Assembly: GCA_000611775.1 (NCBI GenBank)
Contig: KK106984.1
Coordinates: 3,945,341-4,009,340, forward strand
Length of the DNA: 64,000 nt
Source: Umbilicaria muhlenbergii
Taxonomy: Eukaryota; Ascomycota; Lecanoromycetes; Umbilicariales; Umbilicariaceae
Reading direction: 5' to 3'
Positions within the stretch are counted from its first letter, which is position 1. Every line of letters begins with the position of its first letter. The notes beneath the pieces are model-generated. The model was not told the DNA's origin and did no database searches. It saw only the letters and a program-made list of their open reading frames with translations. Below, in pieces: positions 25,831 to 38,226 of the stretch. Position numbers and translations under genes: made by a program.

Positions 25831-25992
25831 GCCTTAAGATGTGACTCTTTAAAATTGATTAAGAGGCTGTCACAAAAGTCATGAGCCTTAAGATGTGACT
25901 CTTCAAGGTTGATTAAAAAGCTGTCACAAAAGTCATGAGTCTTAAAATGTAACTCTTCAAGGTTGATTGAGAAGCTGTCACAAAAGTCATGA
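25831..25992 (+). repeat. 54-bp tandem repeat, three units
   Basis: Units at 25831-25884, 25885-25938 and 25939-25992, each running from GCCTTAAGATGTGACTCTT to CACAAAAGTCATGA with a few transitions. The period is a multiple of three. It lies directly after the chromodomain of GypE. Confidence 0.9.
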
Positions 25993-26049
25993 GTTTTAAG
26001 AACTGAAAACTTTGTCAGCTTTGTTAACCTGATCTTTTATAACAGAGCC

Positions 26050-27748
26050 TGTGCCTTATAACAAGAATACAACAGGAGCTATGATGCTACAATGTTATAA
26101 CAGAATCTTTAATAAGATTACTTCATGAACTACATTATCACAGACATATCACATTGCAGAGAACACTTAAGTGCAGAAGCATTTCATTTCAGATTTAAAG
26201 ATTAAAATGAATTTAAAATCAACACCTTGCACTTAACTCCTCATCAGTGTCATATCAAGTCACTCTCATTTATCTACTTGTCTTTTATCATCTTAAACTC
26301 TTCTTCATTATTATTTGATGAAGTCTCTGACCTCATCTCCTCAACATGCTGATGCTCACAGAGTTCAATGTACTCTTGATGATGATGAGATTGATGAGCA
26401 TTAAGGACATGAAGAGCATGAGTAATGCTTTTCAGCAAGACAGCAAGAGCTTAAATAAGCTCCTCAGAACTACTGAATTAACACATTTTGACCTCAAGAG
26501 AGTCAAGAAACTCATGTTAAGAAGTGACTGTGAGAAGTGCAGAGGATGTCAGTAGTGACTGATAAGAAGCAGCAGCATGAGAAATTAATTAATCATTAAG
26601 CATTATACAACAATTAGTATATCAGTAGTACAACAGTGCAACAGTACAGCAGTATGACAAGTACATCATATTCATATTAAATGAAACAAAATGAAAAAGG
26701 ATTAAAAAAGATAAACTTATAATGTGTCATCACCCCTTCTGTCATCATAAGCATGTACACATGAAATAACAACATCAGAGCTCTCAGAGGCTGAAGCAGT
26801 GATGATTAAAGACTTCATCATGCATTAATCATGAAGGTTGTGAAGTGACATGCAATAAGCACAGGCTGAATTAATCTGTGACATGAAGCACTGATCAACT
26901 TCAGCTCTTCTGCAAGAGTCACAGTGAGCAGTACTTGACAGCATGTGATTGAGGTTCTTTTAAATCACATGATCATGATGATGACCCTGCTGCATGCATG
27001 CTGACAGTGAGGTATCATCATGACATCACACAGGACAAGAACTGCTGTTGAAGACATCACTCAAAGATAAACATTTGACTCTTTTTAAACATTAAACAGT
27101 TAATTTTATCACTCTGTTTCCCTGTCTCTTTCTGAAGGTGTTGATCATCACAGTTTCATTTATTAACTCTGACTCAGAGCTCTCCTCATCACATTGAGCT
27201 TAAAGATCAACAGGCTTCCTTGACAGAGACAAGTCTTCATCATTATTCATGATCATGAGTTCAAGAGTTCAATTATTGATTGCTTATATATCATGTTAGC
27301 ATTCATATGATATATGACAGAAAGTATGACATCATAAGAATGTTGAGCTGTGAGCTGTAAACTTCATGATGCTTCCTTCATGAGGTGAACACCTCTGCAA
27401 TGAGAATAACATCATGAAGTCATCAAGTCACTCAACAAGCTGTGAAAAAGTCATGAGAAGTATGATGACATGTCATAAGAGAGATGATGAAGAAGAAACA
27501 CAAGAGAAGAGCATTTTAAACTTATGATAAACATTTTAATTTTGATGTTTATGTTAGGAAGAAGAGCTTACTGTCAGATGTAATATCATCACAATTAAGT
27601 AAAAACATGTGATCAGTTTTATCTTAACATGATTTCACATTCTCATCTTACAAGATTAATCACCTATCAGGTCATCATGATGATGTTTATGATAATGAAT
27701 TTAAAGTCAATTAACATCAGAGACAGCGTCATGAGAAGAGGAATGTTG
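26050..27748. other. Long 3' non-coding tail of GypE
   Basis: Between the coding end and the 3' LTR, about 1.7 kb. It holds a second octamer-type stretch (TACAACAGTGCAACAG, about 26619-26662) similar to the LTR array. No domain was recognised in the short open frames here. Confidence 0.5.
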
Positions 27749-28042
27749 TGTCAGAGTCATCATATATAATAATATGACAGTATGACAGTACAACAGTATG
27801 ACAATATGACAGTACAACAGTATGTCACTAAACCTCACTTATATGATGACTCAGTGAGTAGCACCTTGACATCAAGTGAAAACTCTTCACAAGAAGACTC
27901 AAAAACCTGCTTTCTTAATGATCAGTTTTGTCACTGAATAAAAGACATATAATCATTGCATTGACTTCATCATGATTATATTGTTTATGACACTTCATTT
28001 AAACATCATTATGATGCTCTGTCATACACTCTGCCTCTTACA
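27749..28042 (+). repeat. 3' LTR of GypE (LTR-4)
   Basis: A 294-bp partner of 19919-20212, followed by TSD TAGTC. The octamer array at about 27766-27830 has a different unit order from the 5' LTR. Confidence 0.9.
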
Positions 28043-31000
28043 TAGTCATGCACTCTTGACATTAATTTAAAATAATTCTCAGGCATGTCCTCCTTGACCT
28101 TATTATAATCAAAGGTGAGTTTTAATTTATTTATAAACTTCAGATTCTCTTCCTTGTTGATAAGTATAACTCAGGTGTTTCAGATGAATAACTCTTCATT
28201 AACATGTTAAATCTTCTCATAAACTTCACTTAATATATCATCTTGCATGAGCTTTTGAAGTCATCATTTCTTGTGAGGTGCTCAGTGAAACTGCACTTTT
28301 TCAAAGAAAAGTTTAATTTCTGATGTAAGTTGAGCTCAATGTAGAATAAGGTTGATGATTGAAAGGTTATTCAGATTTGCATCATTAAGGTGCTTATAAG
28401 AATAGAGAAGCTGAAGAACTCAAAGCTCATCAACTTTTGTTAAAATCAAAAAGTTTAACTGAATTTTAAGCTTCAAAGCTCAGCTCAAGAGCTTTGCATA
28501 ATTAAAATAATTATTGAGATCTTCTGATAAGAGATGTCATTAAGGTTTATGACTGACTGAAAAAGAGGCTTTTAGCATTATAAAGTTAATAACATTAATA
28601 TTGATCTGATTTAGCTGTAAGAGAAGCTTATGAGATGAAGTGTATTCCTGCTCTCATTAATGTTACAGGACTGCTGACAGTGAGAAAGAAAAATTAAAAT
28701 AATGAAACAATTAAAGAAGACAAACTGACTGAGAAGATTAATAAGAGACTGATATGAATGACAACAGAGTGAAATTCACAGGATAATTATAAAAGAGATT
28801 AAAGTAATGAATGATGACTTCTTTTAGTGAGACAGCAGTGAACATTCATATTAAACATGATAATATCACTGTTCCCTGCAGTTTAAAGTCCTGCAGAGGA
28901 CTTAATGAAAACTTAACTTTTTTAATTTAACTTGTTTTGACTTCTTCTTATCAGACAGACTGACTGAGTTATTTATATCATCATTCACATCAGCATCTTT
29001 ATCATCTGAATCATCTCTCATATGAGATGTTAGAATAACTTTAAGGTACATAAGGAGGTTGTAATCCTGAGAAAACATCAACTTTGAACTGATGACATCT
29101 CACACAGTTTCTTCAGCAGCTGAGTCTTCAATCTTAATTTTGAACCCTCATATTCTTATGATGATGTTGACAGAGTATAGTCATGAAATCCTCAACAGTA
29201 AGCTCAGGTGCTTAGTTTTAAGCACTGAGAATAAAAGCTCTGAGGTCACAAAGTAATGAATTTGCCTTCAGATTCTCTTTACCCTGATTTCAAGATACAC
29301 TCAATGATGCAAAAGCATTTCTTTATGATTTATCATCTTTATGATCAAATCAGTGAATTCTACATCAGACAGAAAGTGAAATGAGAGACTTAATTATTTA
29401 ATCATTACAGTGAAGATGATGTTCATATCAAAGTCTTAATTTATTTAAATTTAAGAGTAATTTAAAACTAACTCTCTGCTACCTGTGATGTGAACTGTGC
29501 ATGAGATTTAAAAAGCTTTGTCAGTGCTCATAAGCATGCTTAAAAACTGAGTGTTCTCATTTATAATTATGAAGTTGATTGTTTTTTGCACTTGAGGTTA
29601 ATTTTCTGAGGACTTACCTTTCTTCTTTTAATTAAATATTTAAATAAGGAGCCGCTTGAGCTCCTGACACATCATTGAAGATCAAACACAGAAATTCATT
29701 CAGATTATGTTAATCTTTTGAAACTTCAAGAGCTGTCAGACTGAGGTTGACTTATTTATAAACTCAGTATTTTCATCAATCATGCTTATCAGTGAAGCAA
29801 TTATGACAGTCTTCTCTGTATGTTTCTGACTCTTCTTTTTTGAACATTCATTTTCATTTTGAATTGATACATTTTAAAAGAAGAAATTCTGTTCAGTGAA
29901 TGTTTCTGACTGAAAGGCAGTAGGTGAGACTAAAGGTCATGAGATTAAAAGTATTATAAATAAAATAATTTCTTCAACATGAAATCTTTTATTAAACTTA
30001 AATTCTTCTTTAAGTAATACTTCTGTGAAGTTGACATTCTCACTGATGACTCACAGGCTGATCATATCATAGATTATAAATTAAACTTCAACTGCTGAAG
30101 AGTCAGTTGAAAGGGCATTGTTAATAATCACTGATGTAAACAGGTCAGTACTGATCATGATAAATTTAAGAAATTAATCTTTATCACTTAAAATCATGAT
30201 CTTCAGAATGTTTTGCTCATTCCTTGATAAAGCAGAGTTGATATAATTATAATTGATATAATCATCTTTCTCACATCTTATGCACATGACTTCTCTGCTT
30301 AAAGTAAACATCATTGTACTGTTAATGTATGAGTTATTTAATTGATTGTTTTCATTTTCTTCATAATTGTTTTCTTCTTCTCTTGTAGCCTGATGAGGCG
30401 CTTAATAATTATTTTATGTGACTGAGATAAGCTGCTGAGGATATTGTGAAGAGTAATGAGAAGCTGAAGCAGAGTAAATTAATGTTTAAATAAATTAAGT
30501 CATTGACTGCTGCTGCTGCTGAGGATTTAACTGGCTTTGATAACCTCACTGAGGCATGTTAATCTGATATGAAGCTCTTAGTGAGTTGATCTGAATGAGT
30601 GACATGTTTCAGTGAACTACATCTTGATAGAATTGAAGTTTTTAAGCTTGAGCAACTTCTTTCTGCAGGTGAATATATTCAATTTTAACTCTTTTAAATT
30701 CTTCAGCTGCTGTGTATATTTCAAGAAAAGAGCAGTCTGAGGAGATTAAACTTCATAAAACATCTCTTCAGATATCAGAGTTCTGAATACCTCAGATGAA
30801 TGCTTTCATCACTGTGTTCAACATAATGATCTTTAGAGGAGACAGAGAAGAGAGATTTAAGATTATTTAAATTTCTTTAAAGTAATCTCAATCTTTGACT
30901 CAAGACAACAGGTTAACTGTTCATTTATAATAAATTATAAAAGCCTCTTCCTCCTGCTGTTGAAGATTCACAATTTTTGAATTAAAGTGAATGACTGAGG

Positions 31001-31354
31001 CTTCTGAGACCTTGCTTGAATATCATTAAATGAATAATGTCTTAAACTGTGTTACTGTGTCAGCTGTAGAGGCTGAGGTCTTTAATAATTCAATGATGAG
31101 GAGAGTAATTTCAGCTCAGACTGCAATATCATCTGTCAGTAAAAGATCAACAGCTTGTAAAAAGTTTGCTGAGTCAGTGAATTTAATGCTGAAATGCTTT
31201 TTAAACTCTTATTCAAGCTTCTTCAGTCATCAGGTAGCTGATTGATCATTTTTTTCATTAAATGATCTGCAAAGAGCAAAATCAGGGCTGTTGATCATCA
31301 TTATGAAACATATGATTGACATAAAAACAGGACTGAATGAAAATAATAAAGTTA

Positions 31355-32201
31355 CATTCACAACTTGACAGCCCGCTTAAAAATAAGATTTTAGTTAATA
31401 GTACTTTATGCGCTCAGAGCACTCTCTGAGCAGTAAATGAGCTCATACAAATCTTACACTTTAAATAACTATTATACCTTCATGAATAATAAGAAACTTT
31501 TTATTGAAAAGTTTTAAATCTCTTTATTCTGTACACTTTACAAACTAAAGATTTCTTCATAAGTTTTAATTTGCAATAGTTATGAATTAAAAAACTTTTA
31601 ACTAATTATAAATATATTAGCATATTAAATAACTATTGCGCTTTTATACTTATAATATAACTTTCAGTTTATAAGTTGTAGAGAAGAAGCTATTAAACAG
31701 TTCTATAACTTAAAGTTTTTTTATAACTGTTGTTGTTAAAAAGTTACATTGATTTCAAACTTTCAGTGACAAAAATCACAATATTAATAAACAGACTTTT
31801 AATGACTTTTTGAATAACTCAACAACAACAACACATAAAAAAAAACTTTGTATAAGAAAACTCTTAAACAGCTTATTCTCTACAACTTATAAACTAAAAG
31901 TTATATCATAAGTATAAAAGCGCAATAGTTATTCAATATGCTAATATATTTATAATTAGCTAAAAGTTTTTTAATTCATAACTATGCAAATTAAAACTTA
32001 TGAAGAAATCTTTAGTTTGTAAAGTGTACAAAATAAAGAGATTTAAAACTTTTCAATAAAAAGTTCCTTATTATTCATGAAGGTATAATAGTTATTTAAA
32101 CTATAAGATTTGTATGAGCTCATCTGAGACATGAGATCAGAAGCTCAGAGCGCTCAAAGTGTTAAAAATTAACTCAAAGTTAACTTGCTAAATTGCTGAT
32201 G
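31355..32201 (+). mobile_element. Rearranged foldback element FB3
   Basis: An 847-bp FB copy with left end CATTCACAACTTGACAG and right end GCTAAATTGCTGATG, flanked by TTA (31352-31354) and TTG (32202-32204). Its interior is a near-perfect giant inverted repeat: arm 31437-31690 is repeated inversely at about 31868-32123, each bounded by ATGAGCTCAT. FB2 and FB4 lack the second arm and instead carry unique sequence there. It lies between GypD gag and an LTR-2 leader. Confidence 0.85.
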
Positions 32202-32345
32202 TTGAATTGTTAAGTTGTTGATTCATGTGTTGTTTTTTCTGTCAGTCATGATTTATCACTTTTGATTCATTTGAGTTCTGAGTTTTTAATAACAGCTATT
32301 TAACGTCATCTGCTGATGACAAGAGATTGAGTGAGTTTAAAATTA

Positions 32346-32495
32346 TGTCAAGATCAAGCATAAAGTGAGTTGTATGAGTATGAGTAAACTAGAATTCTAA
32401 ATTAAAGGATGAAGAAAGTATAAAATTTGTGCAACATAAATAAGCAGCTCACTTAAGCATAAGGTTAATATTAAACTCTGAGTATGATCATCACA
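32346..32495 (-). repeat. LTR-2 copy, minus strand
   Basis: 150 bp, from TGATGATCATAC-side (32495) to TGTCAAGATC (32346), the same length as both LTRs of GypG. The adjoining 32202-32345 matches the leader of GypG (36132-36275). It therefore marks the 5' end of a minus-strand element, cut by FB3. Confidence 0.8.
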
Positions 32496-33082
32496 TGAAT
32501 GAATAATACTTCACTGAGCAGATGAAAATAATATATGTAAAAATAAAAGTTGAGGATGACTCTGTTAAGCACATAAGACCTTAAATGAATTCAGCATCTT
32601 GAACAGTTTATTTAAATATTAATGAACTGTTAAAATATTTGACTCAGATCTACAAAGACTCAGATTAAAAATATATCATCATTAATGAATTTCATAAGTT
32701 TTATTAAGAATTTAAAGACTTTTCATCCTTCTGAGTTGATTTTCAGTAATATGTTACTGAACTGAATGAGTTTTTTAATTTATATTAAATAAGAGAACTT
32801 CTGAACAAGGTTAATAACATCATTTAATGATAATTAAACACTAATAATGACAGACTTAAAGACTTTTATGAACTAATTAAGTGCTGTCAGTGAATTAATC
32901 AGACTTTATGACTGCTTGATATAAAGAAGATCATTAAACTTTAACTGAATTAAACACTTCTCTCTGCAAGTTAAACTCATACAAGAACTGAACATTTTAT
33001 TAAGATCTTAAAATCAACTACTTAAATAATCACTGAGTCAGTTCCCTGAATATTGAATTAAATGTCACACTCAGACGCCGCC

Positions 33083-33345
33083 TGTCAAAACTATGCAGAT
33101 TATGAATTAATGCATATGTTTTAACAGCTGACATTTAGCTACAGAGAAGAATTTTAGTCTAAGAAGTAAAAGAAAAAAAGAGCATGAAGATTAAAATCTT
33201 TATGTGCATGTTAAATTTATTAATCTAAATTGCTGCTAACCTGTTCAGTCATTCAGTGTTAACTCATTCAGTCATTCAGTTCAGTACATCATTCAGATCA
33301 TTCAGATCATTCAGTTCAATTTAACATTCAAGTGTAAACCTGACA
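33083..33345 (-). mobile_element. Solo LTR-1 inserted antisense in GypF
   Basis: A 263-bp LTR with TGTCAAAAC...AACCTGACA ends, in opposite orientation to the host element GypF and without internal sequence. Flanks CCGCC (33078-33082) and TCATC (33346-33350) are consistent with one 5-bp TSD after C-to-T and G-to-A changes. Solo LTRs arise by recombination between the two LTRs of a full element. Confidence 0.75.
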
Positions 33346-33979
33346 TCATCAAAGAACAACAGATGAAAGAAGAATGTTATTTTAAATATAATGAATAAAA
33401 GCATCTTGCTTTAAACTGTTTAAATAAGAACAAAAAGAAAGAGACTTCAACATTAAAATGCATGTAATAAATTACATTCAATTTCAATTTCAATTTTGAT
33501 TTTGAATTAAATTCAGGAAAAGGTGTTCTTCTATTAAAGTCATGATAAGAATCAATGATAATTCTTTTATGATATCAGTATTAATGATTAATAAAGACAT
33601 TCTATTCACCTGAACATTATTTAAAGTAAATTGCAAGCTCACTCTGAATGAGGTCAAGTTATGAGTCAAGACTTTACTTAATATTGAGTTAATTGAATAT
33701 GCATTCATTAATGTTAACCTGACAAAGACTCTGGTTGAATGATTTAAAATTAAAACAATATCACTGTCAAAGCCCTGAACCCTACATGATTTTCAGAAAA
33801 AGACAGTGAAATGAGTTATATACATGATTTATTTAATTATGAAGGTCTGTGATCATTCTCAGTGACTCACCCTCATGATGATTATAAATATGAAAAATTT
33901 TAACATTATACTGAGACTCTCTTGAATAAATCACACTTAGATTTTAATCAACTCTGTGAACCAGGTAGTGATTTTCTCA

Positions 33980-34160
33980 CTGAATAAATAAACTGAACTG
34001 AATAACTGAATGAATGAATGAACTGAACTGAAGAACTGAACACTGAATGAATAAATTGAACTGAACAACTAAAAACTGAATGAATAAACTGAACTGAACA
34101 ATTGAACACTGAATGAACAAACTGAACTGAACAACTAAACACTGAATGAATGAACAAATC
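33980..34160. repeat. 33-bp tandem array in GypF
   Basis: Units of CTGAATGAATAAACTGAACTGAACA type start at 34043, 34076, 34109 and 34142 (exact 33-bp period), with two less regular units before (33980 and 34006). The period is a multiple of three and the array precedes the pol region. Apparent minus-strand open frames here (rich in Ser, Val, Gln and Phe) only reflect the repeat. Confidence 0.85.
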
Positions 34161-34162
34161 AA

Positions 34163-35976
34163 ATGATTGAATCTGAATCACTGAAAACTTATCAGATCTT
34201 GAAGAAATTTATTACAAAAGCAGATCTTGAATCAGTCTCTGTATTAAAAAGTAATAACCCCTCACATGCAGTTAATATCAAAATGATTAATGCAGCACTG
34301 TTCACATTAAATATGAAAGAAGGTAATGAAATCTTTATTATTTTTATTTAACAAATTAAGAAAGCATTGAATCTTGAATTAAAATTAAATGAATTAAATA
34401 TTAAGGTGATTCTTCCTTCTGAATATCATGACTTGATTGATGTCTTTTTTAAAAAGACTGTTAATGAGCTTCCTCTGCACTGACTTTATGATCACAAGAT
34501 TATCTTAAAGAATGAGTAAAAGTTAAAATACACACTTCTTTACAACATGTCACATGAAGAACTGATAATGATAAAGAACTACATAAAAGACAACTTGCAA
34601 AAAAATTTCATTAAAGTCAGTTAATCATCAGTAGCCTCACTGATTCTGTTTATATGAAAGAAAGATGAGTCTTTATGACTGTGCATCAACTACTAAAAGC
34701 TGAATGAAGAAAGATTAATACTCATTGTCTTTAATTGAGGAAACCTTGACTCAGAGTTTAAAAGCAAAATACTTCATCAAAATTGATATACAACAGGCAT
34801 TTCACTGCATATAAATGAATTTTAAATCTGAAGACCTGACAACTTTTTGAACAAGGCATGATTTTTATAAATATAAGATCTTGCCTTTCAGACTCATTAA
34901 CAGATCAGTCATCTTTCAGCACTTTATTAATGATGTATTATTCAACTTATTGAACACATGTTGTATAACATATTTGAATGATATCCTGATTTATTCAGAG
35001 TTTTTATTTAAACATTGAACTCATGTCTGAACCATTTTAGAATAACTGAGAAAGACAAATTTACAGACTGAAATCAAAAAGTATGAATTTTACAAGACTG
35101 AAACTTAATATTTAAAACTGATCATAAAACATCATGACATTTGAGTGAATCTTGAAAAGATCACAGTCATTAAAACTTAAAAGATACTGATTAACTTAAA
35201 ACAGCTGTAAACATTCTTAAGTTTTTATAACTTCTACTGATAATTCATAAAGGAATATTTCAAAATCATAAAGTTTTTAATCAGACTGACAGGCAAGAAC
35301 ATATCTTTTAATATATAAATTAAATAATGTCTTTAAACCTTTGAGGAACTGAAGAATTGATTAATGCAAGCATTAATACTGAGACACTTTGACTGAACTT
35401 AAACATGTTATTTTAAATGTGATTCATCTGATCTGATGTTCACAGGAGTATTATCTCAGAAAGATGATTAAAAATTAATGCATTTAATAACATTTTTCTT
35501 TAAGAAACTCATATCAGCTGAATGTAATTATGAAATTTATGACAAGGAATTATTGATTATCATTTAAAGTTTAAAAAAATAATGTGCTGAATTAACAGAA
35601 ATAAAGAATTTAATTTAAATTTTAACAGATTATAAAGTCCTGAAGTACTTTATGATGATTAAGAAATTAATTCACAGACAAATCAGATGAGCTGAATTTC
35701 TTTTATAATTCAACTTTATAATCATCTACTAAACAGGCAAGGAAAATGAAAAGGTAAACATACTCATTAAATACTTAAGTGATCAACTAAAGAAGAATGA
35801 AAATGATGAGTGATTATGATATTAATCTTAAATCATGCTACTAAGCTGCTGCTTAAACTCATGCATTATTATTAAATAAAAGGAAAAAGCTCTTCATCTT
35901 TTAAAATCAATCTTGAATAAATCAACTGAACAGACCTTGAATGAATCAACTGAATAAACTCTGAATGAATTAACTG
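34163..35976 (+). pseudogene. GypF pol part: RT and RNase H relic
   Basis: Begins with the pre-RT segment (including LPSEYHDLIDVF at about 34410), then RT (about 34560-35170) and RNase H (about 35380-35770). It ends exactly at the AACAG target duplication where GypG is inserted. Decayed with many breaks. Confidence 0.7.
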
Positions 35977-35981
35977 AACAG

Positions 35982-36131
35982 TGTGATGATCATACTCAGA
36001 GTTTAGTATCAGCCTTATGTTTAAATGAGTTGTTTACTTATGTTGCACAAATTCTGTATCTTCTTCATTTTTTAATTTAGAATTCTAGTTTACTTATACT
36101 CATATGACTCACTTTATGCTTGATCTTGACA
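35982..36131 (+). repeat. 5' LTR of GypG (LTR-2)
   Basis: 150 bp, TGTGATGATCATAC...GATCTTGACA, preceded by TSD AACAG. Matches 48956-49105 and, inverted, 32346-32495. Confidence 0.9.
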
Positions 36132-37126
36132 TAATTCTAAACTCACTCAATCTCTTGTCATCAGCAGATGACGTTAAATAGCTATTATCAGAAACTCAAA
36201 ACTTAAATAAATCAGAAGTGATAAATCATGACTGATGAAAAAAATAACACATGAATCAACAACTTAATAATTCAAGTGTTGATCAGAACCAGAATCAAAA
36301 TAAGTAATTTAATAATTAAATGCTTATGATAATATTAAAACATGAAGTTCAGTACAATTAGAATCAGAATCATTAAAACAAGAAGTTTAATATAATCAGA
36401 ATCAAAATCTGAACAAATGAAACTGAAGTAAAGCATGATATTCTCTTCAACTGAAATAATGAAATGAACCTCTGAGAATTAGATCAGATCATAAACATGA
36501 TTCATTTAAATAAAATAAACTGATCTTTCATAATATCAGAATGAATGAACAAAAACAAGAATCAAATTGCTGAAGCAGTGATAAACATCACAATCCTGAA
36601 AAACTTACAATATTGAGCTCAACACAATTCTCAGAAACTACTTGATGAAATTACCTGAATACATCAGTATCATAATGATACAGTGATGTCACACAATGAA
36701 TTAATGAATCAACTTCAAGCTTTCATCAAAGGAGTTGAGACATTGAAGTGTGAACTCTGAGATCTTGACAATGATCATGAAAAGCAGACTGATGACTTGC
36801 TTCAGACTTAAGCACATCTTGATCAGGCTTGAAAGCAGGTCTGAGTCTTGAAAGCTGAAAATGTTGTTGAGATGACATATCATCAAGCACTTAAAAATGA
36901 CATGAAAAGATCAAAACTGTCATCAAGAAGATTAAACTCTCTCATCAACTTCAATGACACTCTCAGTTCTCAGAGCTGAATGAACAAATTCTCAAAATTA
37001 CTGAATCTCTTGATGTTTACAGATGAAAAGAACTCAACCTGAGAGGTGTGAGAGATCAAAATTCAAGACAAGCTGAAAGTCAACACTGATTACTGCTCAA
37101 CAGCTCTATCTCAGATTGCTTATATC

Positions 37127-37405
37127 ATGAGTTATATTAAAGAAGATGTTACTGAGCATATTTATATCATATACTGTGATGAAGCAGTTAATCTGTACAT
37201 TTTAATCAACACACTTTTAAAACACCTCACTGACATCTATGAAGATCAAGATGTGAAACTGACTGCATGTAACATGTATAAAAACCTTCATATGAGAATC
37301 ACTGAGTCATTTATGATCTTTTACTTAAACTTTACTCAGATAATCAGTGTGCTTCTGTATGATGAACACATCTTGATGAATGACTTGAAGAACAGATTGA
37401 TTTAA
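37127..37405 (+). pseudogene. GypG Gag capsid fragment
   Basis: Retrotransposon Gag domain: the LLKHLTDIYEDQD stretch and the following FYLNFTQI region match the conserved capsid helices (family pattern L-x-x-IYxDP ... FxxxF). This forms the shell protein of the particle in intact relatives. Part of the GypG polyprotein. Confidence 0.75.
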
Positions 37406-37848
37406 TGTCTTCAGAATGCTTTAACTTTGTGTGAAGCTGAATTTAAAAATATGACCTCCCTCAAGGCATATTTACAGTGAATTGATAAGACATAACACTT
37501 ATTGTATCTTCAGTAACAGAATGATTAGAAGGAATCTTTTTTTAATATTAATAAATTCAAGAATTTTATAAACACCTCTTAAATTGTTTTAATTATATAT
37601 TTAACTTTAATGACTGCACCTGCAGTCTCTGTCACTTGATCAAACTCTTTTTCATGAGTTATCATGAACATCACTGCTGCATAACATGAGTAATTATGAG
37701 CTCAAGGGAAATGTTTTCTGTGCAAGCAGGTAAAACATATGTCAGTCATTTACTTAAATAATTAAGAAGTACAAGCCTCAAGCCTGACACAGATTTAAAA
37801 ACTTGACATGACTGAGTTATTAAAAAATGAGTAACCTTCATCAAAGTT

Positions 37849-38226
37849 ATGATGAAAGATTCATTGTTAATTTCATCCTCTTCAAGCATGACAGATGACT
37901 TATTTGTCTCAGAATCTTTAATTACACCTTGTATCTTATTTAATAACAACAAGAGAAATGCAATTAAAGCTTTTATAAATACTGATGCTACTGAATATGC
38001 TTTTATTGATGAAATGACTGTGCATATCATTTGTGAAAACTTTAAGATAAGCTTTATCCTCTTTTTAAAATCAAAGTTAATTAAAGGCTTTGATGAACAC
38101 CTGATGAAACAGCTGATTACTCATGTCATTTATTTAAGCCTGATGATTCAAGATCACTCTGAATTAACTGCTTTAATGTTAATCACTTTATTAAGACAAC
38201 ACCTCATAATTTTTAAAAAGCTTTAA
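37849..38226 (+). pseudogene. GypG aspartic protease fragment
   Basis: The INTDATEYAFIDE segment aligns with the retropepsin active-site region of fungal Gypsy elements, followed by KGFDEH and an ITHVIYLSL strand. This protease cleaves the polyprotein in intact relatives. It is the best preserved part of GypG. Confidence 0.75.

Larger units (their letters stand above)
19919..28042 (+). mobile_element. Complete-structure Ty3/Gypsy element (GypE)
   Basis: An 8124-bp element with two 294-bp LTRs (19919-20212 and 27749-28042) and a perfect 5-bp TSD TAGTC (19914-19918 and 28043-28047). Internal order: Gag (about 20370-21640) ending in a CCHC knuckle (about 21538-21600), protease region (about 21690-22180), RT (about 22370-23060), RNase H (about 23380-23800), integrase (about 23900-25250), chromodomain (about 25620-25800), a 54-bp tandem array and a long 3' non-coding tail (about 26050-27748). 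Structurally whole but with dozens of coding breaks. It splits the RT of GypD and is therefore younger than it. Confidence 0.9.
17300..32495 (-). mobile_element. Ty3/Gypsy element, minus strand, interrupted (GypD)
   Basis: Decayed Gypsy element read from high to low coordinates: LTR-2 type LTR (32495-32346) and leader (to 32202), FB3 insertion, Gag (about 31300-28400) with a poly-Gln stretch (about 30525-30503) and a Cys-rich knuckle region (about 30285-30240), RT (about 28330-28048, continuing at 19918-19300 beyond GypE), RNase H (about 19220-18690) and integrase (about 18330-17700, with the central DFIGP-like and YFNRYL strands). The RNase H and integrase belong to a different lineage from GypG. 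The link of the LTR-2 piece to this gag rests only on both flanking FB3. The 3' LTR was not found. Many breaks. Confidence 0.65.

Noticed and set aside
33977-34165. CRISPR-like repeat array.
   Set aside because: The repeats are directly contiguous without spacers and lie in a eukaryotic retrotransposon.
33948-34181. Overlapping minus-strand open frames of 77 and 61 residues.
   Set aside because: They only translate the 33-bp tandem array in two frames; no independent support.
32346-36131. The two LTR-2 copies in inverted orientation as ends of one element.
   Set aside because: Each is joined to its own leader in opposite directions, and the 35982 copy has its true partner with perfect TSD at 48956-49105.
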